Assembly (NCBI GenBank): GCA_965601955.1
Contig: OZ271855.1
Span: 3,534,001 to 3,598,000 of the forward strand
DNA: 64,000 bases
Reading direction: 5' to 3'
Source of the DNA: RHLJ01 sp965601955
Lineage (GTDB): Bacteria; Bacteroidota; Rhodothermia; Balneolales; Balneolaceae
The translations under genes were made by a program, and so were the position numbers. Under the pieces are notes generated by a model. The model saw only the letters and a program-made list of their open reading frames with translations. It did no database searches and was not told where the DNA came from. This document shows positions 16,482 to 25,235 of this stretch, piece by piece. How positions within the stretch are numbered: the stretch's first letter is position 1; each line of letters begins with the position of its first letter.

Positions 16482-17843
16482 TTATGGATTTAATTTTTTG
16501 ATGAAAACATTACGGTAATGTACCTCGTTTCCATGATCCTGGAGCAGGATATTCCCTTCTTCCCAGGTTCCAAATCCCGGCCATACTGAGTACTTACTCT
16601 CGTCAACAAGCTTCTGGAATTCAGGGGTATTTCGCTCATATTCGAGTACTTTCCTCCCATTCAACCAATGCTGTACATGATTTCCTTTCGAAATTATCCT
16701 GGCATGATTCCATTCTCCAACTGGATTTATGGGCTTATCTTCTGCCTTGATAAGATCATACAAAGAAGCCACAGTTCTGCTTCCAGGCTGCGCTCCCAGT
16801 TTTGCATCGGGATGAAGGTCATCATCCAGAACCTGGTATTCTAATCCAATTGAAGACCCTGTTCCTTTATTGAGATTCGCATCAACAAAATATTTAATAC
16901 CACTGTTAGCCCCAGGAGTAATTTTAAAGTCCACCCAAAGTTCAAAGTTGCTAAATAATTCTCTGGTAACAATATCGCCGGCATCTTCTGATTCTGCACC
17001 ACCAGATTCATGAATTGTGATTATCCCATCTTCTACATCCCAACCTGTTCCATTTTCTGAATAGGGAAATTCTTCAGAACGGGCTCCGCGCCATTTATCC
17101 ATATTTGTGCCATCATACAGCAATTCCCAACCCCAATCCTGCTGGCTGTGTGTCAACATATTATACTTATTTGTCGCTGGAACCGTCGTGCTTTGAGCAT
17201 ACTTCCCTGGGTTATCAGTAATGATTCGAATATTCCTCCAACTTATTTCAATGCCAGCTTCTTCGGGATTACCGATGCTATGCACCTGAAGTGCTATAAA
17301 ACCTTCTGGAGTTCTGTTATCAACTAAATGGGAAACAGGGACATCATTTACCCAGGTTTTTATGGTGTCGCCAATAGCTTCTACTCTGAATTTATTCCAT
17401 TCCAGGTGTTTATATGCTCCTTGTGCTTCAGGCATATCTCTTAGTGGATGAAGCCATCCTCTACGCGCCTCGTCATAAATTCCGCCAGTCCATGAACGCT
17501 CTGAGGGGTCAATTTCAACCTGGTAGCCATGCACCCGGCCATTTTCAAATTCGGGGAAACTATTACTTCTTATCTGTACTCCGGAGTTAGTTTCATCGGA
17601 AAGTTTTACTTCATACTCTAGAATAAAATCGCCGTATACAGCCTCTGTTCTAAGAAATGAGTTTGGGGAATTGGCTACAGTAGTTCCTACTATAGCTCCA
17701 TCCCTTACCTCGTAAGTAGCGGTACCACCTAGCTGTTCCCAACCATTGGTAGTATTTCCATCAAAAAGAGATACCCAGGGTTCGTCTTGAATCTGAGAGG
17801 AGCATGCTGTTAGCACTATAAAAAGAGTGAGGAGTGTTTTCAT
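16482..17843 (-). CDS. Two-domain DUF1080 lipoprotein (3-keto-disaccharide hydrolase/lyase type)
   Basis: The 453-residue protein has a lipoprotein signal with lipobox LTACSS. Two DUF1080 beta-jelly-roll domains follow, at about 20-210 (WVSLFDGNTTNGWEQLGG) and 235-450 (WELLYDGTNMDKWRG), each with the L-F/Y-D-G-x-x-x-x-x-W start. DUF1080 proteins in Bacteroidota cleave 3-keto-glycosides made by Gfo/Idh/MocA dehydrogenases, which fits the two dehydrogenase genes directly downstream. It is the first gene of this operon. Duplicated domains are known in the family; which one is active is not obvious. Confidence 0.88.
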   Translation of the reverse strand: MKTLLTLFIVLTACSSQIQDEPWVSLFDGNTTNGWEQLGGTATYEVRDGAIVGTTVANSPNSFLRTEAVYGDFILEYEVKLSDETNSGVQIRSNSFPEFENGRVHGYQVEIDPSERSWTGGIYDEARRGWLHPLRDMPEAQGAYKHLEWNKFRVEAIGDTIKTWVNDVPVSHLVDNRTPEGFIALQVHSIGNPEEAGIEISWRNIRIITDNPGKYAQSTTVPATNKYNMLTHSQQDWGWELLYDGTNMDKWRGARSEEFPYSENGTGWDVEDGIITIHESGGAESEDAGDIVTRELFSNFELWVDFKITPGANSGIKYFVDANLNKGTGSSIGLEYQVLDDDLHPDAKLGAQPGSRTVASLYDLIKAEDKPINPVGEWNHARIISKGNHVQHWLNGRKVLEYERNTPEFQKLVDESKYSVWPGFGTWEEGNILLQDHGNEVHYRNVFIKKLNP

Positions 17844-17953
17844 CTAAAAGTGGTTTTATTTCCCGAATATAGGTAATGCTCCTAAGAGGAGAAATCGAGA
17901 TAAATTTTATCAGAAAAAATCCTGACGAACTTCATAAAGCTATATCTTCCTTA

Positions 17954-18745
17954 ATGCCGACGGATATCATCACCTTAAAAAACTACCTGGACGAATTGGT
18001 ACATAAATATGATCAAAAGGAATTCATAGATAATGACCCAGTTCAATTCATGCATGCTTTCCCAGATAAGAGAGACCAGGAACTTGCCGGTTTCTTCGCG
18101 GCTATAATGGCCTGGGGGCGCAGAGACATTGTTGTTACCAAAGTGGATGATTTACTTAATCGAATGGGATATCGTCCCTATGAATTCATCCTTAGCTTTT
18201 CTGAATCGGACTCAGAACGGTTCTCAGACTTTAAGCATCGGACATTTAAGCCAGAAGACATCTATTGGCTTATTAAGGCTTTTCAGAGCATCCTGGATAA
18301 GTATCATACTTTTGAAGGGTTCTGGAAATACTGCTATGATACCTCAAAGGCACAAAAGAGAGAACTCATGGCTATTTTCAATGAGCAATTTTTTTCATTT
18401 CACCCGGAAACGCCTCAGCGGTCTCGAAAACATATTTCCAATCCTGAAAAGAATAGTGCCTGTAAACGACTATATATGTACCTCAGGTGGTGCATCAGGA
18501 AAAGCAAGGTAGATTTGGGCATTATGGATTTTATGCCTCCCTATGAGCTGAAAATACCCTTGGATGTACATGTTGGAAACCAGGCAAGAAAGTTGGGGCT
18601 TCTCAATAGAAAGCAGAATGACTGGAAAGCAGTATTAGAGCTAAACGAGAAGTTAGTATTACTAGACCCAACAGACCCCGCTAAGTATGATTTTGCGTTG
18701 TTTGGATCAGGAGTCCTTAATAATACCGATCAGCCTCCTCTGTAA
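17954..18745 (+). CDS. TIGR02757 family protein
   Basis: The protein has the family start LKNYLDELVHKYDQKEFI followed by NDPVQFMHAF and ELAGFFAAIMAWGRRD, and near its end KIPLDVHVGNQARKLGL and DPAKYDFALFG. The family is conserved in Bacteroidota, is of unproven function, and recalls HhH/endonuclease III-like folds. The frame can be extended to an ATG at 17876, but that adds 26 residues outside the family and leaves only 32 bp to the divergent DUF1080 gene, so I prefer this start (263 residues). The 3' end overlaps the converging gene by 16 bp. Confidence 0.85.
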   Translation: MPTDIITLKNYLDELVHKYDQKEFIDNDPVQFMHAFPDKRDQELAGFFAAIMAWGRRDIVVTKVDDLLNRMGYRPYEFILSFSESDSERFSDFKHRTFKPEDIYWLIKAFQSILDKYHTFEGFWKYCYDTSKAQKRELMAIFNEQFFSFHPETPQRSRKHISNPEKNSACKRLYMYLRWCIRKSKVDLGIMDFMPPYELKIPLDVHVGNQARKLGLLNRKQNDWKAVLELNEKLVLLDPTDPAKYDFALFGSGVLNNTDQPPL

Positions 18746-19509
18746 ATGAAAAGTATTGCTGCCGCACCATACATAATGATTATTGAGAAAATTGTATAGA
18801 CGATATACCCAAAAAGGAAGCTAAGAAAGCTCATTGCATACTGATCAAAACCTTTTAGGCCCAGGTATCTGATTTGCACATACAAAGAAAAGGATAGTTG
18901 TAGAGCGACAACTATTGTTGTATAGGTAGCCCAAAAATTTTCGATCATCATGAGAGGAAAAAAGAGCAAGCTAACGGCGGAAAAACTAGCCAAAGAGTAC
19001 AGATACATCACATAATGATGTTTAAAGTGGGGCTTAATCTTCTTGAAAAAAAGCTTACTAAAAAAGGCTAATGCAGGTGCTAATAAAACAATATAAAGTA
19101 GTTGGTTAAGCTTGGTAGTCATAACGATTGTTACTTCTCCCACCATGTCAAAATACCGTGGCCAATCGATCCCAGTTTTTTCCTTCAAATCTTCAAGGGA
19201 AGCATTAAAGTCACCACCTTGAGCTCCTGCATTAGCTGCCTGTTCTAAAAACTGCTCATAGTCTATGAAGTAGACAGTAATTGCTGTGGTGATGGCTAAA
19301 ATGAAAATAGTATACCTGATTGGATTTACGAACCTTCCCCTGTCAATGAAATAACTTTCTATTACCAGTCTTGGATTTACAAACATATTGTAAATAGTAG
19401 CAGGTAAACCCCGGTCCAGGTTGAGTACGTCACCGAGCAGTTCTTCAAAAAGTCCTGCTTCCTTCTTTTCAGGTTGTTTCTCGTAGTCTGTCTTCTCTGC
19501 CATAGTCAA
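18730..19509 (-). CDS. DUF3667-type membrane protein
   Basis: A 259-residue protein with a charged N-terminus, the motif LNLDRGLPATIYNMFVNPR plus a later YFIDRGRFVNPIRYTI typical of DUF3667, and about five membrane helices from residue 85 on. The family is common in Bacteroidota and has no known function. It overlaps the 3' end of the converging TIGR02757 gene by 16 bp. An ATG two codons in (MAEKTDYE) is an alternative start. Confidence 0.75.
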   Translation of the reverse strand: MTMAEKTDYEKQPEKKEAGLFEELLGDVLNLDRGLPATIYNMFVNPRLVIESYFIDRGRFVNPIRYTIFILAITTAITVYFIDYEQFLEQAANAGAQGGDFNASLEDLKEKTGIDWPRYFDMVGEVTIVMTTKLNQLLYIVLLAPALAFFSKLFFKKIKPHFKHHYVMYLYSLASFSAVSLLFFPLMMIENFWATYTTIVVALQLSFSLYVQIRYLGLKGFDQYAMSFLSFLFGYIVYTIFSIIIMYGAAAILFIYRGG

Positions 19510-19555
19510 TTAATTACCCTAGAATCTAAAATGCTGTATTAACTAACTTTTTTAG

Positions 19556-19563
19556 TATATTTG
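19556..19563 (+). promoter_or_regulatory. Promoter -7 box TATATTTG upstream of rpsU
   Basis: TATATTTG matches the Bacteroidota sigma factor consensus TAnnTTTG exactly, 45 bases before the rpsU start. I see no clear TTG at the -33 position. Confidence 0.55.
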
Positions 19564-19608
19564 CAACCCCAATTATGGGAATAAACAAATGAAAGGAAGT
19601 GAGACTCA

Positions 19609-19803
19609 ATGCTAGGCGTTGAAGTTAAAGACAACGAAAGTGTTGAACGAGCGATCAATCGTTTCAAGAAGATGGTAACTCGATCTCGTATTCTTAATGA
19701 GTACAAAGATCGGCAACAGTTTATCAAACCTTCTGTTGAGCGTCGCGAGGCTATGAAAAAAGCCGTCCGCGAGCAACGTCGCCGTCAACGTGATAACTAC
19801 TAA
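19609..19803 (+). CDS. rpsU: 30S ribosomal protein S21
   Basis: A 64-residue basic protein with the S21 pattern: NESVERAINRFKKM in the first half and an Arg-rich tail (KAVREQRRRQRDNY). S21 binds the platform of the small subunit near the anti-Shine-Dalgarno region. A GGAAG-type ribosome-binding site lies 10-14 bases before the ATG. It is a single-gene unit with its own promoter box and terminator. Confidence 0.96.
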   Translation: MLGVEVKDNESVERAINRFKKMVTRSRILNEYKDRQQFIKPSVERREAMKKAVREQRRRQRDNY

Positions 19804-19829
19804 ATGGTAGTCGTTGTATCACAAATTTG

Positions 19830-19860
19830 AAGCCTTTGGTATTAATCAAAGGCTTTTTTT
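19830..19860 (+). terminator. Rho-independent terminator of rpsU
   Basis: AAGCCTTTG (19830-19838) pairs with CAAAGGCTT (19847-19855), loop of eight bases, followed by a run of T. Confidence 0.9.
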
Positions 19861-19937
19861 GTGGCCCAAATTTTAGACTTTAGAAGTTATATAGAAATGA
19901 TTATATACTATTTTATTAGTATTAATGAAATAGTTTT

Positions 19938-20963
19938 ATGAATCGCCTTCTTGCCTTATCTGTTATTCTAGTTGTTACAAGTACATTGATTACCGCCCAG
20001 GATCTAGCCTGTATTGATGATTACAATGAGAATGAGCAACCTTTTCGTGTAGAGAAACTGGCTATCCAACATGGCAATGTGAGCTTAGCTGCAGAGTTGT
20101 ATTTACCTAAATCAGTAGGGTATTACCCTGCTCTATTGTTACTCCCGGGAGGCGGAAATAATGTAAACAACCTCCGAAACGTGCCCATATATCTGGCAAA
20201 AAGAGCAGCAGCTTGTGGAATAATAACTTTGTTTTACGACAAAAGAGGTACAGGGAATTCATCGGGAGATTACACAAAATCGGACTTCAATGATCTAATA
20301 GCAGATGCAGAAAAGGCTATTGATTTTCTGACCTTGCACGAAGAAGTAAATGTTAAGCTTATTGGTGCGAGTGGTTTCAGTCAGGGAGGTAGGTTGATTG
20401 CTAACCTTGCCTCAAGAAATAAGAGAGTTTCCTTTATTGCCGGCGTTTCCGGGCCAATTAATAAAGTAGGACCAAATCGATACTATGCGTTTAAAAACTC
20501 ATTAGATCGAACACAGCTAAGTGATTCTGTTAAAAGCCTAATCCTTCCTTATTGGGAAGAACATTTTAATGCCCTTGAGGCAAGAGATCAGGAACGTTCT
20601 CTCTCACTTGATACTGAAATAGAAGAAGCTTCAGCAAGTATCTACCGGAGTTTATTGCCTCCATACCATGCTGATCGTGACCAAAACCCTATTTATAATT
20701 CGATGGGACTGGACTTACTGAGTGAACTTAAAGGCATTACTATACCATGGTATAGTATTTATGGAGAGGAAGATAGAATAGTTCCTGCCAAGCAGAGCAT
20801 CGAGAATATCAAACGAGCCATGGAATTAGCACAAAATGAAAGCTATGTGATTGAATTAATACCTGGAGTGAACCATTCACTGTTAAATCCAGACACTCAA
20901 GAGCAGATTCCATTTGAAAAAAAAATTATTGAGTGGGTGTTGATGATCGCTAAAGAAGGCTGA
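19938..20963 (+). CDS. Exported alpha/beta hydrolase
   Basis: A 341-residue protein with a signal peptide (cleavage near ITAQD). The alpha/beta hydrolase fold shows the oxyanion segment LLLPGGGNN, DKRGTGNSSG, nucleophile elbow GFSQGG at about residues 148-153, an acid in YGEEDRIVP, and catalytic His in GVNHSLL. It resembles BAAT/esterase-type hydrolases of the DUF-type serine aminopeptidase S33 group. Substrate is unknown. It stands alone between rpsU and a small lipoprotein gene. Confidence 0.85.
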   Translation: MNRLLALSVILVVTSTLITAQDLACIDDYNENEQPFRVEKLAIQHGNVSLAAELYLPKSVGYYPALLLLPGGGNNVNNLRNVPIYLAKRAAACGIITLFYDKRGTGNSSGDYTKSDFNDLIADAEKAIDFLTLHEEVNVKLIGASGFSQGGRLIANLASRNKRVSFIAGVSGPINKVGPNRYYAFKNSLDRTQLSDSVKSLILPYWEEHFNALEARDQERSLSLDTEIEEASASIYRSLLPPYHADRDQNPIYNSMGLDLLSELKGITIPWYSIYGEEDRIVPAKQSIENIKRAMELAQNESYVIELIPGVNHSLLNPDTQEQIPFEKKIIEWVLMIAKEG

Positions 20964-21014
20964 TTTTCTAAAAGAATATGTTTAGATCAATAAGAGGCTT
21001 TATTATGTTCCTTC

Positions 21015-21560
21015 ATGAAGCATATCCTCACAATATTATTCCTTTTGGCGCTGATATCATGTGATCGGAATGACGATCCTGATTATACATTTCAAGTAAC
21101 TTTAATTGAATCAGGTATTGAATCTAAGCTGAGTGGATTTGCATACTATGACACTACTTATGCAAATAGTCAGTTTGTTACTACCATTAATGTAGATCTT
21201 GGGTGTGAAGACAATCGGTTTTGTGAACAACTAGGCCTCACTTTCTTCAATGATTTTTCAGAAAACTTAATTTTAACTGATAGCATCATGAGTGGTAATA
21301 CGTCCTCAAATTCTTTTTTGACTTATTACCCTAATGGAGTCTGTGATACACCATATGTTCTAACTTCGGGAGAAATAACTGTAAAAAGAGAATCCTCCGG
21401 TATACTATCCTCAGATTTCGATTTCAATCTGGAGAGTCTCAATTTTTTTAATCCTCCCGCTTCTTTTGACTGTGAAGGCTTTGATGAATACCCGATTAGA
21501 TTAGACTCAACTAGATTTATACAGGTATATGGGAATTTCGAAGCTGAAGCTTCTAAGTAG
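21015..21560 (+). CDS. Lipoprotein of unknown function
   Basis: A 181-residue protein with a lipoprotein signal and lipobox ALISCDRN (Cys at residue 16). The mature part is acidic, rich in Asp, Ser and Phe, with six or so further Cys that could form disulfides (GCEDNRFCEQ). No known domain recognised. It follows the exported hydrolase by 51 bases and converges with radA, one base apart at the 3' ends. Confidence 0.65.
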   Translation: MKHILTILFLLALISCDRNDDPDYTFQVTLIESGIESKLSGFAYYDTTYANSQFVTTINVDLGCEDNRFCEQLGLTFFNDFSENLILTDSIMSGNTSSNSFLTYYPNGVCDTPYVLTSGEITVKRESSGILSSDFDFNLESLNFFNPPASFDCEGFDEYPIRLDSTRFIQVYGNFEAEASK

Positions 21561-21561
21561 C

Positions 21562-22896
21562 TTAAACCATTAAGCTAAAAACATCTCTCACAAATTTAAC
21601 TCCGTTTTCCTTCCCCATTACTGGTGACAAGATATTTGTAAAACCCATTTTCTGGGCTTCTCGAACTCTTTGCTCTATACTTGGCACCGACCGAACTTCT
21701 CCACCCAAACCGACTTCTCCAATAAACACCGATTTTTCTTTGATCGGCTTATCCAGCAAACTGGATACCAGTGCACAACATACCCCAACATCTCCAGCAG
21801 GATCACTAAGTTTAAATCCGCCGGCAACATTCAGATACACATCCTGGTTGGCAAAACTGTACCCTGCTCTTTTTTCTAAAACGGCTAAAAGCAACGTAAG
21901 CCTGTTCCTGTCAAATCCATTCGAGGTACGTTGAGGAGTCCCATAAGTAGATGCAGTAACCAACGCCTGTACCTCAATTAAGAGAGGCCTTGAACCTTCC
22001 ATCGTGCATACAATCGCATTTCCGCTTACTTCTGTATTTGTATCAGAAATAAAGAGTTCAGAAGGATTATCTACTTCTCGTAAACCATGTGCGAACATCT
22101 CAAATACACCTACTTCCTGTGCTGGGCCAAAACGATTTTTTAGCGTTCTAAGCAGGCGGTAGGTATAGTTCTTATCCCCTTCAAACTGGAGCACAGTATC
22201 TACCATGTGTTCAAGTACCCTCGGGCCAGCTATATCCCCTTCTTTAGTAACATGACCGATAACTATGGTAGTCACATTCTTCTTTTTTGCTACTTGCTGA
22301 AATAGAGCAGCACATTCTTTCACCTGCTGAATACTTCCGGGCATACTGGATAATTCGGTCCGGTATACCGTTTGGATGGAGTCTATGATCAACAAATCCG
22401 GTGCATTTTTGTTGACTTCCTCGATGATTACATCAACTTGTGTCTCATTGAATATCGAAAGGTTTGAGGAGCTAACCCCAATTCGCTCTGCTCTTTGCTT
22501 GATTTGACCTGATGATTCCTCCCCGGCACAATACAGGATTCTCAACTCGGGATTAGATTTTGCGATTTGAAGGGTCAAGGTACTTTTTCCCACTCCGGGT
22601 TCCCCTCCCAGTAAAATGTAGGCTCCCGGCAGAAACCCTCCTCCCAGAACTCGATCGAATTCTCCGATTCTAGAATGAAACCTGGACTTCTCTGAAGTTT
22701 CAATTTCATCTAGTCGCTGAGGACTTGTTGAACTTTCAACTCCTGAAATCCTGGCTTTATGCTCAACATTGGATTTGGTTGTACTTTTGACTTCGACAAA
22801 GGTATTCCATTCACCACAGGTAGGACAACTACCCAGCCATTTTGGAGAAATATGGCCACAAGAGCTGCATTCGAATTGGACTTTAGTTTTAGCCAC
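21562..22896 (-). CDS. radA: DNA repair protein RadA
   Basis: RadA is a RecA-like helicase that promotes branch migration in recombination. The sequence has an N-terminal C4 zinc finger (CSSCGHISPKWLGSCPTCGEWN), Walker A GGEPGVGKST, the RadA motif KNRFGPAQEVGVFEM, and a C-terminal Lon-protease-like domain (DVGVCCALVSSLLDKP). I chose a GTG start at 22896, since VAKTKVQFECSSCG aligns with the usual MAKTK start; it gives 444 residues. An upstream ATG at 22998 would lie inside the preceding gene. The GTG is two bases after that gene's stop, suggesting translational coupling. Confidence 0.95.
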   Translation of the reverse strand: MAKTKVQFECSSCGHISPKWLGSCPTCGEWNTFVEVKSTTKSNVEHKARISGVESSTSPQRLDEIETSEKSRFHSRIGEFDRVLGGGFLPGAYILLGGEPGVGKSTLTLQIAKSNPELRILYCAGEESSGQIKQRAERIGVSSSNLSIFNETQVDVIIEEVNKNAPDLLIIDSIQTVYRTELSSMPGSIQQVKECAALFQQVAKKKNVTTIVIGHVTKEGDIAGPRVLEHMVDTVLQFEGDKNYTYRLLRTLKNRFGPAQEVGVFEMFAHGLREVDNPSELFISDTNTEVSGNAIVCTMEGSRPLLIEVQALVTASTYGTPQRTSNGFDRNRLTLLLAVLEKRAGYSFANQDVYLNVAGGFKLSDPAGDVGVCCALVSSLLDKPIKEKSVFIGEVGLGGEVRSVPSIEQRVREAQKMGFTNILSPVMGKENGVKFVRDVFSLMV

Positions 22897-22898
22897 AA

Positions 22899-23942
22899 TC
22901 AGTCTTTTTGTGTACTCTCGACTACCTGCCGATTTATATACCAGGTAGTGGCTGCCATCCCTATTGCAATGGTTATATAATAACTTATGAGCCTCCAAAG
23001 GAAGAGGGCCAATCCAATAAAGGATTCTCTGGAAATTAGCGGCCCCTGGAATACCACAAACAATCCTTCAACACCTCCACTACCACCAGGCGTGGGCACA
23101 ACCAGGAAGGTCAGGTTCATCGCAAGGCTACGAAGTGCCGAGAGAATCTCTGGAGCTGGAAGTAAACTCAGAATAACGATGGTTGGCAATGCAATTCTAG
23201 CCATCCAAGTCATGGTTGAAAAGAAGAATGCTTTTAACAGGAAGCTTACCGGTTTTTTACGTAGCTGATGCGCATAGCTTTCAAGGTTTTCAGCTTCGGC
23301 ACTTATCTTATCGTGATATCTGCGTAAAATGGGAAGCTTGAATACTGCTTTAATGACTTTCTTTATAGCCGCCGGGTTTACCAGCACTCCATAAGCCAAA
23401 ATACTGGCATAGCTTAGCAAAATCACATAGAGCAATAACATGGAAGCTTCTCCCACGAGCCCAACTTCCGGAGGTACTACTTCATAAAAAATACCTGCTA
23501 TTAATAGGATCGGAATAGCAATCGCAAACCAAATCTGGTCCAGCAATACACTGTATAGAATAATTGCAGTAGCCTCGCCAAGCTTAAGCCCTTCTTTAGT
23601 CATGGCATAGGTAGCCATAGGAGCGCCACCTATTGTAGATGGGGTTACAGCAGAAGTAAAATCCCAGGTGAGCACAATTCGGAAAGAACCCATCCAACTA
23701 ATTACCCCTTCTGAGAGCACCCTAAACTTCGCAGCAGTAAACCAAACCCTCAAAAAAGAAACGACTAGGGCAATTAACAGCCCGGGCATTCTTTTAGGAA
23801 GAAGGTGTTCCAGGATACCTGGGGTATAGGTATAGTAAACAACGCCAGCCATTGTAAGAACACTCAAAGAAATAGATATAACTAAATATCTCTTCGAGAT
23901 AATATTTTGGGGCTGTGTTATTTGATTTTGATCCGTACTCAA
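22899..23942 (-). CDS. Flippase-like integral membrane protein (UPF0104/LPG synthase TM type)
   Basis: A 347-residue polytopic protein with about eight membrane helices. The segments FTSAVTPSTIGGAPMATYAM and VPTPGGSGGVEGLF are the two Gly/Pro-rich motifs of the lysylphosphatidylglycerol synthase transmembrane/UPF0104 family. The soluble aminoacyl-transfer domain of MprF is absent, so a role as lipid flippase or related transporter is likely. Coupled to radA downstream. Confidence 0.85.
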   Translation of the reverse strand: MSTDQNQITQPQNIISKRYLVISISLSVLTMAGVVYYTYTPGILEHLLPKRMPGLLIALVVSFLRVWFTAAKFRVLSEGVISWMGSFRIVLTWDFTSAVTPSTIGGAPMATYAMTKEGLKLGEATAIILYSVLLDQIWFAIAIPILLIAGIFYEVVPPEVGLVGEASMLLLYVILLSYASILAYGVLVNPAAIKKVIKAVFKLPILRRYHDKISAEAENLESYAHQLRKKPVSFLLKAFFFSTMTWMARIALPTIVILSLLPAPEILSALRSLAMNLTFLVVPTPGGSGGVEGLFVVFQGPLISRESFIGLALFLWRLISYYITIAIGMAATTWYINRQVVESTQKD

Positions 23943-23963
23943 CTGCAGTTGATTTCACTAAGT

Positions 23964-23996
23964 ATAAAAAAAGCCACGCATAAGATATGCGTGGCT
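23964..23996 (-). terminator. Rho-independent terminator of the aldolase gene
   Basis: AGCCACGCATA (23972-23982) pairs perfectly with TATGCGTGGCT (23986-23996) around a three-base loop. On the minus strand the stem is followed by T7. Confidence 0.92.
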
Positions 23997-24016
23997 ACCA
24001 ACAATTTAAGAAAAAG

Positions 24017-25093
24017 TTACGCTACGGTAATCTCTTCATTTAAATAAACATCCTGGATCATGTTAAGAAGTTTAACTCCTTCTCCAATTGGTCGTTGGAA
24101 CGCTTTACGGCCACTAATTAGTCCCATTCCTCCAGCTCGTTTATTGATAATAGCTGTTTTAACGGCATCTGCGAAGTCGTTATCACCAGAAGCACCACCA
24201 GAGTTGATCAATCCAGCTCTTCCCATAAAGCAGTTAGCAACCTGATATCTGGTTAGGTCGATTGGGTGATCTGTAGTAAGCTCAGAATAAATGCGCTCAT
24301 CCAGCTTACCATAGCTTGAATCACCAGCATTGAGAGCCTTGTATCCACCATTATTGGTTGGCTGCTTCTGCTTGATGATATCCGCACCTATCGTGGTTCC
24401 GATATGATTTGCCTGACCGGTCAAGTCAGCAGAAGTGTGGTAATCAACCCCATCTACTTTAAAAGCATTATTTCTGGTGTAACACCAAAGGATGGTAGCC
24501 ATCCCAAGCTCATGAGCGTAGGCAAAAGCCTGTGCCACTTCCTGGATTTGTCGATTTGATTCTTCTGATCCGAAATAGATGGTAGCACCAACTGCTGCAG
24601 CTCCCATATCATAAGCCTGCTCAATGGTACCGTACATAATTTGGTCGAATGTATTTGGGTAGGTCAACAGCTCATTGTGATTGATTTTAACCACAAAAGG
24701 AATTTTGTGAGCATACTTTCTGGCAACTACGCGAAGTGCTCCAAAAGTTGACGCTACAGCATTACATCCAGCTTCAATCGCTAGATTTACAATATTCTCC
24801 GGATCAAAATAATCTGGGTTTTTTGCGAAGGAAGCTCCTGCAGAGTGTTCGATTCCCTGATCAACTGGTAGGATAGAAAGGAATCCGGTATTTCCTAAAC
24901 GGCCAGCTTCAAACATCCACTGTAAGTTCCCTAATACACGGTTATTTCTATCAGAATGAGACCAAATATCATCCACAAAAGTAGATGAAGGAAGTGCTAG
25001 TCTATCAACACTTATGGTTTCGCATTTGTGATCCAACAAGTAGGAAGCATCGTCCCCTAATAGTTCTTCAATTTTTCCTAAATCAATCGACAT
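24017..25093 (-). CDS. fbaB: Class I fructose-bisphosphate aldolase (FbaB/DhnA type)
   Basis: The 358-residue protein belongs to the Schiff-base aldolase family of archaea and many bacteria. Recognisable parts are LSILPVDQGIEHSAGASFAK, KINHNELL, GAAAVGATIYFGS and GLISGRKAFQRP, the last with the phosphate-binding Gly-Arg-Lys. It interconverts fructose-1,6-bisphosphate with DHAP and glyceraldehyde-3-phosphate. It forms a single unit ending in a strong hairpin. Together with pyk at 38.7 kb this marks central glycolysis genes in the window. Confidence 0.93.
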   Translation of the reverse strand: MSIDLGKIEELLGDDASYLLDHKCETISVDRLALPSSTFVDDIWSHSDRNNRVLGNLQWMFEAGRLGNTGFLSILPVDQGIEHSAGASFAKNPDYFDPENIVNLAIEAGCNAVASTFGALRVVARKYAHKIPFVVKINHNELLTYPNTFDQIMYGTIEQAYDMGAAAVGATIYFGSEESNRQIQEVAQAFAYAHELGMATILWCYTRNNAFKVDGVDYHTSADLTGQANHIGTTIGADIIKQKQPTNNGGYKALNAGDSSYGKLDERIYSELTTDHPIDLTRYQVANCFMGRAGLINSGGASGDNDFADAVKTAIINKRAGGMGLISGRKAFQRPIGEGVKLLNMIQDVYLNEEITVA

Positions 25094-25210
25094 ATCTAAA
25101 GTATTAGTAGTTAATTTTGAGGACTAAAAATATATGGGTTAATCAAAGAAATGACTAGCATAAGTTAACCTTAGAATTGAATCAGATTATCCCAAACCGC
25201 ACAAAATCCT

Positions 25211-25218
25211 TATCTTTG
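25211..25218 (+). promoter_or_regulatory. Promoter -7 box TATCTTTG upstream of dusB
   Basis: Exact match to TAnnTTTG, 17 bases before the ATG, so the transcript would have a very short leader. No -33 TTG at the expected distance. Confidence 0.5.
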
Positions 25219-25235
25219 TTTCTTTTTTGAGCATT

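Noticed and set aside
21559..21576. AGCTTAA-ACCA-TTAAGCT hairpin between two converging genes as terminator
   Set aside because: Stem is AT-rich and overlaps the radA coding end, with no T tract on either strand, so termination is uncertain.
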